From assembly GCA_900551675.1 (NCBI GenBank), contig URXH01000091.1, positions 1 to 6,752 on the forward strand: a DNA stretch of 6,752 nucleotides, given 5' to 3'. Source of the DNA: an uncultured bacterium (GTDB taxonomy: Bacteria > Cyanobacteriota > Vampirovibrionia > Gastranaerophilales > Gastranaerophilaceae). The translations under genes and the position numbers were made by a program. Shown here in pieces: positions 1 to 5,153 of this stretch (within the stretch, counting starts at the first letter, position 1; each line of letters begins with the position of its first letter). The notes under the pieces are model-generated. The model was not told the origin of the DNA, searched no databases, and saw nothing but the letters and a program-made list of their open reading frames with translations.

Positions 1-279
1 AAAGTGGCGCCTCTTTACAAGCCCGCCGAATTCGATATGATATACGGCGAGGGTATATCAAGGGAGAGCTGCATATTGGATATGGCAGTCGACCAAAAGA
101 TAATAAATAAGACCGGAGCGTGGTATTCCTACAATGATATGCGCATGGCCCAGGGTCGCGATAACGCAAGGCTGTTCCTCAAGGACAATAAGGAGCTTTG
201 TGACGAAATAGAGGCCAGAGTGCGGGAGAAAATGATGCAGGTGCCCGCCAAAACCGAAGAGCCGGAAGAGGAAATATAA
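1..279 (+). CDS. recA: RecA recombinase, C-terminal part (5' end outside window)
   Basis: RecA is the ATP-dependent DNA strand-exchange protein that forms filaments on single-stranded DNA and triggers the SOS response. The reading frame is open from the first base, so the gene begins outside the window; only 92 codons are present. They cover the end of the ATPase core and the C-terminal domain. Recognisable pieces are KPAEFDMIYGEGIS, the GAWYSY block, and QGRDNARLFLKDN, followed by an acidic tail (EEPEEEI), which is typical of RecA and modulates DNA binding. The product ends normally with TAA. Base use is odd for this window: 136 of 279 bases are G or C (48.7 %), and all seven Ile codons are ATA, whereas rpmE downstream is 36 % GC and uses mainly ATT/ATC. 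The family call is firm; the reason for the composition difference is unknown. Confidence 0.96.
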   Translation, partial: KVAPLYKPAEFDMIYGEGISRESCILDMAVDQKIINKTGAWYSYNDMRMAQGRDNARLFLKDNKELCDEIEARVREKMMQVPAKTEEPEEEI

Positions 280-332
280 TGCATTTTGAACGATATAACC
301 GTAAATAAAAAACTTATTCTGGCAAATATTAT

Positions 333-367
333 AAGTCAGGGGCCACGCGTCCTTGACTTTTGTTTTG
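333..367 (+). terminator. Rho-independent terminator after recA
   Basis: An 11-bp stem pairs 333-343 (AAGTCAGGGGC) with 349-359 around a 5-base loop, CACGC, with two G-U pairs. It is followed by TTTTGTTTT (358-366). It lies 54 bases past the recA stop, so it most likely ends recA transcription. The 3' arm also supplies the -35 of the promoter proposed at 353-382. Confidence 0.75.
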
Positions 368-382
368 CCATGGGTTTATAAT
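353..382 (+). promoter_or_regulatory. Possible sigma70-type promoter (TTGACT-18-TATAAT)
   Basis: TTGACT at 353-358 and a perfect TATAAT at 377-382 are 18 bases apart, giving a predicted start near 389. The -35 lies within the recA terminator stem. The first convincing gene downstream is rpmE at 787, so use of this promoter would give an RNA leader of about 400 bases or a separate small RNA. In such AT-rich DNA a chance match is possible, but both boxes and the spacing are good. Confidence 0.5.
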
Positions 383-474
383 AAATTTTGAGATATTTGG
401 CAACTATGTTTCAAGTAATTGAAGTATTTTACTGCTCTGTGTTAAAAGGTTTAGTCATACTGCTGTTTGTAATA

Positions 475-506
475 TTTTCAAGTATAAATTTTTTTTCAAG
501 TATAAA
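475..506 (+). repeat. 14-bp direct repeat, TTTTCAAGTATAAA, two copies
   Basis: TTTTCAAGTATAAA occurs at 475-488 and again at 493-506, separated by four T or A/T bases (18 bp start to start). A shorter relative, TTTCAAGTA, occurs at 409-417. Two copies spaced about two helical turns apart could be binding sites for a regulator, or simple duplication in AT-rich DNA. No function is assigned. Confidence 0.6.
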
Positions 507-694
507 ATTATTAACCTTTAATATTTCTGTGGAATATGATAATTCATCGGGGTTTTGCAGATATCTCAATAAACATTTTTCGTGCAGATTCATCTGATAA
601 TCACCTTTTTATAAAATCTAATAACGGATAACTTTTTTATTATGACAACATTAAGAAAATTTAACATCAGACAGATGCATGAGATTTTCCTCGC

Positions 695-727
695 TTGCAC
701 TTTTTTATTTCCGTAGTATCATATAAT
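695..727 (+). promoter_or_regulatory. rpmE: Candidate rpmE-proximal promoter
   Basis: TTGCAC (695-700) is followed after 16 bases by TATCAT (717-722), which runs directly into TATAAT (722-727). The TTGCAC-TATCAT pair has acceptable spacing; TATAAT itself is 21 bases from TTGCAC, too far. The predicted start would be near 730, giving a leader of about 57 bases to the rpmE ATG. This leader contains a weak inverted repeat, ATTAGT (726-731) with ACTAAT (744-749). The call is tentative. Confidence 0.3.
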
Positions 728-773
728 TAGTCGAAATTTTAAAACTAATCAAGTTTGGAATCTTGAGAAAAAG

Positions 774-780
774 AAAGAGG
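774..780 (+). promoter_or_regulatory. rpmE: rpmE ribosome binding site (AAAGAGG)
   Basis: AAAGAGG lies 6 bases before ATG 787 and decides between this start and the in-frame upstream alternatives beginning at 763. Confidence 0.75.
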
Positions 781-786
781 TTAAAA

Positions 787-993
787 ATGAAAAAAGGTAT
801 TCATCCCGATTATAAGAAAACCGTTATCAAATGTGTTTGCGGTAACGAAATAGAAACCGGTTCTATCAACGATAATATTACTGTTGAAATCTGCAACCAC
901 TGCCACCCGTTCTATACAGGACAGCAGAAAATTCTTGACTCAGAAGGTCGTGTTGAAAGATTTAACAAACGTTACGGTAATAAAAAAGCTTAG
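787..993 (+). CDS. rpmE: 50S ribosomal protein L31, zinc-binding type
   Basis: L31 is a small protein of the large ribosomal subunit that helps bridge the two subunits. The 68-residue product begins MKKGIHPDY, typical of the family, and has the four cysteines of the zinc-containing form: C16-x-C18 and C36-x-x-C39, in VCG and CNHCHPFYTG contexts. Length matches the family. The frame is open further upstream to 763, but ATG 787 is chosen because AAAGAGG (774-780) lies 6 bases before it and the protein then starts at the conserved residue. Codon use (GGT, CGT, ATC, AAC) resembles that of highly expressed genes. The four-cysteine form usually goes with sufficient zinc supply; cysteine-free paralogues replace it in some bacteria, and none is seen here. 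A hairpin lies 32 bases past the stop. Confidence 0.97.
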   Translation: MKKGIHPDYKKTVIKCVCGNEIETGSINDNITVEICNHCHPFYTGQQKILDSEGRVERFNKRYGNKKA

Positions 994-1025
994 TAAAAGT
1001 AATTTAATTGTTAGAAAAAATTTAC

Positions 1026-1066
1026 ATTATACCACTCTTATATATAAGAGTGGTATAATTGTTTTT
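1026..1066 (+). terminator. Perfect 34-bp palindrome between rpmE and thyX, probable terminator
   Basis: Positions 1026-1059 are a perfect palindrome centred between 1042 and 1043; the GC-containing part of the arm is ACCACTCTTA. As RNA it would form a stem of about 15 bp with a small loop, followed by TTGTTTTT (1059-1066), which is the form of a Rho-independent terminator for rpmE. Because of the symmetry, the end of the right arm is also a perfect TATAAT (1054-1059), placed 27 bases before the thyX ATG. No good -35 lies 16-18 bases upstream (ACCACT or near it), so promoter use would need an activator. An operator role for a dimeric regulator is also possible. Confidence 0.65.
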
Positions 1067-1074
1067 AAGAGATT

Positions 1075-1081
1075 GGGGAGG
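1075..1081 (+). promoter_or_regulatory. thyX: thyX ribosome binding site (GGGGAGG)
   Basis: GGGGAGG ends 4 bases before ATG 1086. It rules against the longer in-frame reading from 1059, whose start lies within the palindrome and would add nine residues containing this site. Confidence 0.8.
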
Positions 1082-1085
1082 ATTT

Positions 1086-1802
1086 ATGGAAAATAACAAC
1101 AAACCTGTAGTAAACTTAATTTCAAAGCCGGAAAATATGCTAAAAACGGTTTATACTGCATGCAGAACATGCTACAGTGCTGACTATCCTATAAATATTT
1201 ATAACAGTACCGATGATAAAGAAAAAATGCTCAAACTTATAGAAAGAGTAATTTCATCAGGTCATTATTCAACAATAGAACATATTCAGGTAAGCTTTGC
1301 TATTTCAAATGTGTCCCGTGCATGTACACATCAGCTTGTAAGACACAGACACATGTCTTTTTCTCAAAAATCTCAGAGATATGTAAAAGAAAAAGGGCAG
1401 TTTGATTACATAATTCCGCCGACAATTGAAAAAAATTCTGAGCTGAAAGAGAAATTTGTTGAATTTATGAATAAAATTTCGCAGCAGTATCAGGAGTTTG
1501 TGGAAGCAGGTATTCCTGCAGAAGATGCAAGATTTGTTCTGCCGAATGCTGCATCAAGTTCTCTTGTCGCAAGTTTGAATTTAAGAGAAATGATTCATCT
1601 CGCAAATTTAAGATTATGTACGCGTGCGCAGTATGAAATCAGAACTATGGTTAAGATGATGTGTGATGAACTTGTTAAAGAAGAACCATGGCTAAAGCCT
1701 TATCTTGTTCCTAAGTGCGAACGGCTTGGATTTTGTGATGAGGATAAATCCTGCGGTCGTAAACCAAAGTTTGAAGAAGTTGTATCAAAAGCAGGTGTGT
1801 AA
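1086..1802 (+). CDS. thyX: Flavin-dependent thymidylate synthase ThyX
   Basis: ThyX makes dTMP from dUMP, using methylene-tetrahydrofolate as carbon donor and FAD with NAD(P)H as reductant; it acts in the cytoplasm as a homotetramer. The 238-residue product carries the family signature RHRx7S at residues 86-96 (RHRHMSFSQKS, followed by QRY). It also has EDARFVLPNA (146-155) and NLRLCTRAQYEIR (174-186), the region that binds dUMP and flavin in known ThyX structures. C211, C217 and C223 near the C-terminus sit in a CERLGFC...SCGRKP segment of the kind seen in ThyX of several anaerobes; a metal-binding role is possible but not shown. Length fits the family. The next gene begins 5 bases after the stop, so the two are probably co-transcribed. 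No classical ThyA is in the window. Confidence 0.97.
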   Translation: MENNNKPVVNLISKPENMLKTVYTACRTCYSADYPINIYNSTDDKEKMLKLIERVISSGHYSTIEHIQVSFAISNVSRACTHQLVRHRHMSFSQKSQRYVKEKGQFDYIIPPTIEKNSELKEKFVEFMNKISQQYQEFVEAGIPAEDARFVLPNAASSSLVASLNLREMIHLANLRLCTRAQYEIRTMVKMMCDELVKEEPWLKPYLVPKCERLGFCDEDKSCGRKPKFEEVVSKAGV

Positions 1803-1807
1803 GTTTA

Positions 1808-3109
1808 ATGGAATTTATTTTTAATCCTATTATTATATCTGTTATTTTACTTTGCATATTGTGCTTATGCAGGGTAAATGTTTTGCTCGCGTTAATTGTT
1901 TCTGCAATTGTAGCGGGAAAAGTTGCCGGAATGCATGCAGGACAGATTATGGATGTTTTTATAAACGGAATGGGACAGAACAGTGAAACTGCATTGAGTT
2001 ATATTCTGCTCGGGACATTTGCCGCAGCTATGGCACATACAGGTCTTGCAGATGTACTTGCCAAAAGAATTATTTTGCTTATAAAAAATAATAAATTTAT
2101 ATTGTTGTTGATTTTAACGCTTCTTGCCTGCGCATCGCAGAATTTAATTCCTGTGCATATCGCCTTTATCCCCGTTATAATTCCGCCTTTAATTTCTGTA
2201 ATGAATAAACTAAAACTCGACAGACGCGCTGTTGCCTGCGCTCTTGCCTTCGGGCTTGTAACTCCTTATATTGTATTTCCCGCAGGTTTCGGGTTGATTT
2301 TTCAGCGGCTTCTTGCAGATAATATGAGTATAAACGGTATGAAAGTTACTGTTACCGATGTATGGCATTCTGTGTGGATTTTGGGGCTGGGACTTTTATG
2401 CGGGCTTTTATGGGCTGTATTTATTTCTTACAGAAAACCGAGAGTATATGAAAATATAAAATTCAGGGAAGAAAGACGGCGTTCATTGCGTTTTACTGGC
2501 AGTCATTATATAACACTTCTTGCCGCAGTTGCGACTCTTGCAGTTCAATTGTGGACGAAATCGCTTCCGCTCGGTGCTTTAATCGGTTTAACCATAATTT
2601 TCGGCACACGTGCAATTGATCCTGAAAAGATGGATACTTTAATAAATGAAGGTATAGGACTTATGGGGTATGTCGCATTTGTAATGCTTGTTGCTGCAGG
2701 ATTTGCAGGTGTTCTTAAATCAACGGGAAGTATTGACACTCTGGTTAACGGTCTTATACCTTTTATGATGGGCTCAAAGCTTCTTGCTTCGTTTTTAATG
2801 CTTGTAGTAGGCCTTTTTATAACTATTGGTATCGGTACTTCTTTTGGAACAATACCGATTTTAGCGGTTTTGTTTGTCCCCGTATTTATTCATCTGGGAT
2901 TTAATCCTATGGAAGCAATTGCAGTATTTGCATCGGCAGCCGCACTAGGGGATGCAGGCTCTCCTGCATCAGGTACAACACTGGGGCCTACGGCAGGTTT
3001 AAATATCGATGGGCAGCATGAACATATTAAAGATACCTGTATCCCGACATTTTTGCATTACAATATACCGTTGTTTATTTTTGCACTTTTAGCGGTTTTA
3101 TTATTTTAA
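1808..3109 (+). CDS. YuiF/NhaC-type Na+/H+ antiporter family membrane transporter
   Basis: The product is a 433-residue, very hydrophobic inner-membrane protein with about ten predicted membrane segments. Its closest resemblance is to the YuiF group of the NhaC superfamily (COG2056), often annotated as Na+/H+ antiporter and predicted by others to carry amino acids such as histidine. Diagnostic segments are SQNLIPVHIAFIPVIIPP (110-127) followed by LDRRAVACALAFGLVTPY (137-154), GTSFGTIPILA (343-353), and the C-terminal run from GDAGSPASGTTLGPTAG to TCIPTFLHYNIPL (381-422). A basic cytoplasmic loop lies at about 208-228. Length is normal and no frameshift is seen. The ATG is 5 bases after thyX stops; only a weak AGGTG (1793-1797) lies upstream, within thyX, which suggests translational coupling. 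The family is fairly certain; the substrate is not, and linkage to thyX does not reveal it. Confidence 0.85.
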   Translation: MEFIFNPIIISVILLCILCLCRVNVLLALIVSAIVAGKVAGMHAGQIMDVFINGMGQNSETALSYILLGTFAAAMAHTGLADVLAKRIILLIKNNKFILLLILTLLACASQNLIPVHIAFIPVIIPPLISVMNKLKLDRRAVACALAFGLVTPYIVFPAGFGLIFQRLLADNMSINGMKVTVTDVWHSVWILGLGLLCGLLWAVFISYRKPRVYENIKFREERRRSLRFTGSHYITLLAAVATLAVQLWTKSLPLGALIGLTIIFGTRAIDPEKMDTLINEGIGLMGYVAFVMLVAAGFAGVLKSTGSIDTLVNGLIPFMMGSKLLASFLMLVVGLFITIGIGTSFGTIPILAVLFVPVFIHLGFNPMEAIAVFASAAALGDAGSPASGTTLGPTAGLNIDGQHEHIKDTCIPTFLHYNIPLFIFALLAVLLF

Positions 3110-3119
3110 AAAGTAATTG

Positions 3120-3413
3120 TTAATAGAATATAAATTTCAAAATTCTTCCGCCGAATGAATTCGGTAAATTATGAGTGTATATATTAAAATTTTCAATATC
3201 TGTACGTGCATTATCTATACTTAAATCTTTTACGGCGATTTTATTTTTCCATAGAACATATGATAATGACAGCTGATCCCGTTTCGAATAGTTTTCAATC
3301 ATATTCCACCATTCATTCATTATTTTTTTTATAAAAGTTACATTGTGTTTTCTATACATTATGTTAGTTTCATTTAATCCGTAACAATTAAAACTCCTTC
3401 GCCCTCTGCTCAC
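3120..3413 (-). pseudogene. 5'-truncated remnant of a DUF616/TOD1-like glycosyltransferase
   Basis: The frame can encode 97 residues, of which the stretch from about residue 10 on resembles the C-terminal third of DUF616 (TOD1/MUCI70-like, PF04765) glycosyltransferases. Visible family features are GLNETNIMYRKHN followed by EWWNMIENYSKRDQLSLSYVLWKN, where the paired tryptophans and S-x-RDQLS-x-x-YVLWKN are characteristic. Complete bacterial members are around twice this length or more; the donor-sugar binding N-terminal part is missing. The only possible start is a GTG (3411-3413) directly preceded by a stop codon, with no good ribosome binding site, and the first residues (MSRGRRSFN) do not look like the family. 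I read it as debris of a surface-polysaccharide gene, lying beside a tRNA-Arg where such cargo often enters genomes. Its stop lies only 10 bases from that of the convergent transporter gene. The family assignment is from memory of motifs and should be treated as likely, not certain. Confidence 0.6.
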
Positions 3414-3425
3414 TTATCACGAACG

Positions 3426-3446
3426 CAAAAAAGCGCTCTCATCGCT
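3426..3446 (-). terminator. Weak Rho-independent terminator after tRNA-Arg(CCT)
   Basis: On the minus strand AGCG (3446-3443) and CGCT (3435-3432) flank a 7-base loop, ATGAGAG, and are followed by a run of six T (3432-3427). It lies about 35 bases beyond the tRNA 3' end. The stem is only 4 bp, so the call is modest. Confidence 0.4.
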
Positions 3447-3480
3447 GCCGAAATCTTTATTAAAAATTTATCAAAAAGTA

Positions 3481-3557
3481 TGGTGGCCCCGGCGCGATTC
3501 GAACGCGCGATCTTCGGTTTAGGAAACCGCTGCTCTATCCTGCTGAGCTACGAAGCC
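3481..3557 (-). tRNA. tRNA-Arg, anticodon CCT, CCA encoded
   Basis: The minus strand folds as a full cloverleaf of 77 bases. The acceptor stem is GGCTTCG with CGGGGCC (two G-U pairs), discriminator A, and an encoded CCA (plus-strand TGG at 3481-3483). The anticodon loop is TTCCTAA with CCT at 3523-3521, the T arm is GCGCG-TTCGAAT-CGCGC, and the D arm is GTAGCTCAGCAGGATAGAGC. The top pair of the anticodon stem is a G-A mismatch. It reads AGG codons. Its own promoter lies at 3604-3633. The D arm shares 20 identical bases with the neighbouring tRNA-Arg(CCG). Confidence 0.95.
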
Positions 3558-3603
3558 TCATACTTTTTCGATTTTTATAAAAAACCGGCTGTCAACCAAA
3601 TTC

Positions 3604-3633
3604 ATTATAGCATAAAATTTGTGCTATTTGCAA
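3604..3633 (-). promoter_or_regulatory. Promoter of tRNA-Arg(CCT)
   Basis: Reading the minus strand, TTGCAA (3633-3628) and TATAAT (3609-3604) are separated by 18 bases, and TGC directly before TATAAT makes an extended -10. The predicted start near 3597 would give a leader of about 40 bases before the tRNA. A TTGACA (minus strand, within 3589-3597) nearby has no matching -10 at proper distance. Confidence 0.65.
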
Positions 3634-3716
3634 AAATTTTGCTGAAACGCCGATAACTATCCAAATGCGCTATTAATCTGTACAAAAGGATAAAATACCA
3701 AGAAGTTATTTATTTT

Positions 3717-3790
3717 TGTGCCTGATGCGATTCGAACGCACGACCTTTTCCTTCGGAGGGAAACGCTCTATCCTGCTGAGCTACAGGCAC
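3717..3790 (-). tRNA. tRNA-Arg, anticodon CCG, no encoded CCA
   Basis: The minus strand folds into a cloverleaf with acceptor stem GTGCCTG/CAGGCAC, discriminator A (3717), anticodon stem TTTCC/GGAAA, and loop CTCCGAA with CCG at 3756-3754. The T arm is GTGCG-TTCGAAT-CGCAT. It reads CGG codons. The bases after the discriminator are AAAA, so CCA must be added by an enzyme, unlike the neighbouring tRNA-Arg(CCT). Its 5' end is only 14 bases past the LCP stop codon. No strong promoter lies in between; TACAAT (3829-3824) is a weak -10 candidate. It may therefore be cut out of the LCP transcript. Confidence 0.94.
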
Positions 3791-3795
3791 ATATA

Positions 3796-3817
3796 ATCAG
3801 GAGTTTAATCTCCCGAT
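3796..3817 (-). other. Small hairpin joining LCP stop codon and tRNA-Arg(CCG)
   Basis: On the minus strand ATCGGGAG and CTCCTGAT pair over 8 bp (one G-U) around the loop ATTAAA, which includes most of the LCP stop codon. There is no T-run after it, so it is not a standard terminator. It could protect or mark the 3' end of the message where the tRNA is released. Confidence 0.4.
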
Positions 3818-5139
3818 AATATTATTGTAAAGTCTGTCTCTCCGCAATAGTAATTTACTGGATCATATACAAATTGCAAACCTGCAAAAGCCGGATTGTT
3901 TTTCGCAAGATGATTATAATATTCATTTGTTATTTTGGATGAATGTGCGATAAATTGTGAATGAGCTCTTGATGCCGTCCCTCTGCATTTTATTTCTATA
4001 CCGGCTGTTTTGAGAGCTTCTTCTATCTGCGGAGCTTTTGAAGAATTTGAGCTTAATACACTGGCGCTTAATTGCCCCATATCTTCAACAGGTGTTTTGT
4101 CGCGGTAAATTACTCTGTTTATAACTTCCTGTGTTTTTTCAGGATCTAAAATCCAGTAGCTTATGTAGCCTTTTTTATTTGGGGCACCCGGTAGCATTGC
4201 AATTTCAATTTTATCCATATCTATATGCTTTGCAAGACCTGCATATTGAGACATTTCATAAAAAGACATATCTGTTTTCACATATTTTTTTGCAACGGAA
4301 ATTATATCGGGAATTTTGGTAATTGTAGAAGGCTGTTTAAGTTTGGTTAATAAACTTCTCAAAAGCCATTGCTGTCTTTGAGTTCTGCCGATATCACCAA
4401 GTGCATCGTGTCTGAATCTTAAGTATTCTACAGCTTCCTGTCCAGTTAAGTGATGATTCCCCTTTGAAAAATTGATAAATAAATGTCCTGAGTAATCATT
4501 GTAATGCATTGGCTTTTCAATATATACATCAAGACCGTCCATAGCATCGACAATTTCTTTAACAGCGCCGTCATGAACCATAATGTATCTGTCAATATGG
4601 ACTCCTAAAGTATCTTCAATTGTTTTTTTAGTCATTTCAATTCCGCCGATTGCGTGTGCAGCGTTAATTTTATTTACACCGTTATCACCTGGCAGATAAA
4701 CTTTGCTGTCGCGTGGAATTGATAAAGCATTAATCGATTTAGTCCGCGGGTCAATATTAACCAGAATAATTGTATCAGTTCTTGTCCCTGTCCACAAATC
4801 GTTCGGATTGTTGCTTGCATCAACTCCCAGAAATAAAATATTCTGGCGTCTCAGCCCGAACGGAAGCGCAAAATCAGCGTGTTCTTTATTGTCATTGCTT
4901 ATTGTTAATTTTTGGAACAGTTTTGTAATAACAGATTCTTTGCCAAAGTGTTTCTCTAAAAAGTTTTCATTATCAGCAAGAACAAAAATACTTAATATTA
5001 CACCTATAAAAACAATAGTCATTCCGATAAGAACTTTTGCAAAAGAAGAACGTTCTTCTCTTAATTGTTTTTGATGTTTTATAAATGATTCTGATCTGCT
5101 ATTTAATTCTCTTCTTCTAATTTTTTGATTGTTTGTCAT
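3805..5139 (-). CDS. LCP-family (LytR-CpsA-Psr) cell-envelope phosphotransferase with LytR_C domain
   Basis: LCP enzymes sit on the outer face of the cytoplasmic membrane and transfer lipid-linked glycopolymers (teichoic acids, capsule or similar) onto peptidoglycan; the reaction uses Mg2+. The 444-residue product has a basic cytoplasmic N-terminus, one membrane segment at about 34-54, the LCP domain at about 98-265, and a C-terminal LytR_C-like domain at about 355-443. Motifs visible are NILFLGVD (100-107), GTRTDTIIL with R120 and D122, SIPRDS with R143, and YLRFRHD..GDIGRTQRQQ (239-257), which hold the arginines and aspartates that bind the lipid pyrophosphate and metal. ATG 5139 is preceded by AAAAGGT (5153-5147), which overlaps the end of mgtE, 12 bases upstream; the two are probably co-translated. 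A tRNA-Arg follows 14 bases after the stop. The glycopolymer handled is unknown. Confidence 0.92.
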   Translation of the reverse strand: MTNNQKIRRRELNSRSESFIKHQKQLREERSSFAKVLIGMTIVFIGVILSIFVLADNENFLEKHFGKESVITKLFQKLTISNDNKEHADFALPFGLRRQNILFLGVDASNNPNDLWTGTRTDTIILVNIDPRTKSINALSIPRDSKVYLPGDNGVNKINAAHAIGGIEMTKKTIEDTLGVHIDRYIMVHDGAVKEIVDAMDGLDVYIEKPMHYNDYSGHLFINFSKGNHHLTGQEAVEYLRFRHDALGDIGRTQRQQWLLRSLLTKLKQPSTITKIPDIISVAKKYVKTDMSFYEMSQYAGLAKHIDMDKIEIAMLPGAPNKKGYISYWILDPEKTQEVINRVIYRDKTPVEDMGQLSASVLSSNSSKAPQIEEALKTAGIEIKCRGTASRAHSQFIAHSSKITNEYYNHLAKNNPAFAGLQFVYDPVNYYCGETDFTIILSGD

Positions 5140-5146
5140 ATTATTT

Positions 5147-5153
5147 ACCTTTT
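5147..5153 (-). promoter_or_regulatory. LCP gene ribosome binding site overlapping mgtE stop
   Basis: AAAAGGT on the minus strand (5153-5147) lies about 8 bases before the LCP ATG and shares bases with the mgtE TAA (5154-5152), as expected for coupled translation. Confidence 0.6.

Larger units (their letters stand above)
383..760 (+). other. AT-rich region without a recognisable gene, upstream of rpmE
   Basis: About 380 bases are mostly T- and A-rich. One open frame (388-597, TTG start) encodes a 69-residue hydrophobic peptide, but it has no ribosome binding site and its start lies at or before the predicted transcription start, so I do not call it a gene. Visible structure is limited to a 14-bp direct repeat (475-488 and 493-506), a small TTCAA/TTGAA inverted repeat at 410-423, and two copies of TGCAGAT (556-562, 583-589). 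I recognise no known RNA family. It could be a long rpmE leader, a small RNA, or decayed DNA. Confidence 0.4.

Noticed and set aside
388..597. Open frame for a 69-residue hydrophobic peptide starting with TTG
   Set aside because: No ribosome binding site, start at or before the predicted transcription start, composition explained by T-rich DNA (runs of Phe, Leu, Ile).
763..786. Longer N-terminus for L31
   Set aside because: The extension would consume the AAAGAGG site, begins with a non-ATG codon, and adds residues not found in L31 proteins.
884..1096. Open frame overlapping rpmE and the palindrome
   Set aside because: Out-of-frame shadow of rpmE that runs through the hairpin into thyX; no family resemblance.
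2545..2739. Minus-strand frame inside the transporter gene
   Set aside because: Antisense shadow of a well-supported coding sequence.
3150..3175. CCGAA-TGAA-TTCGG hairpin as a terminator of the transporter gene
   Set aside because: A 5-bp stem without a following T-run in either direction; it is part of the glycosyltransferase remnant frame.
3558..3716. Small gene or attachment-site duplicate between the two tRNAs
   Set aside because: Only the tRNA promoter is convincing; similarity between the tRNAs is limited to normal D and T arms, and no extra copy of a tRNA 3' end is seen.
4131..5074. Plus-strand frames at 4131-4322 and 4703-5074
   Set aside because: Antisense shadows of the LCP gene with no recognisable motifs or start signals.
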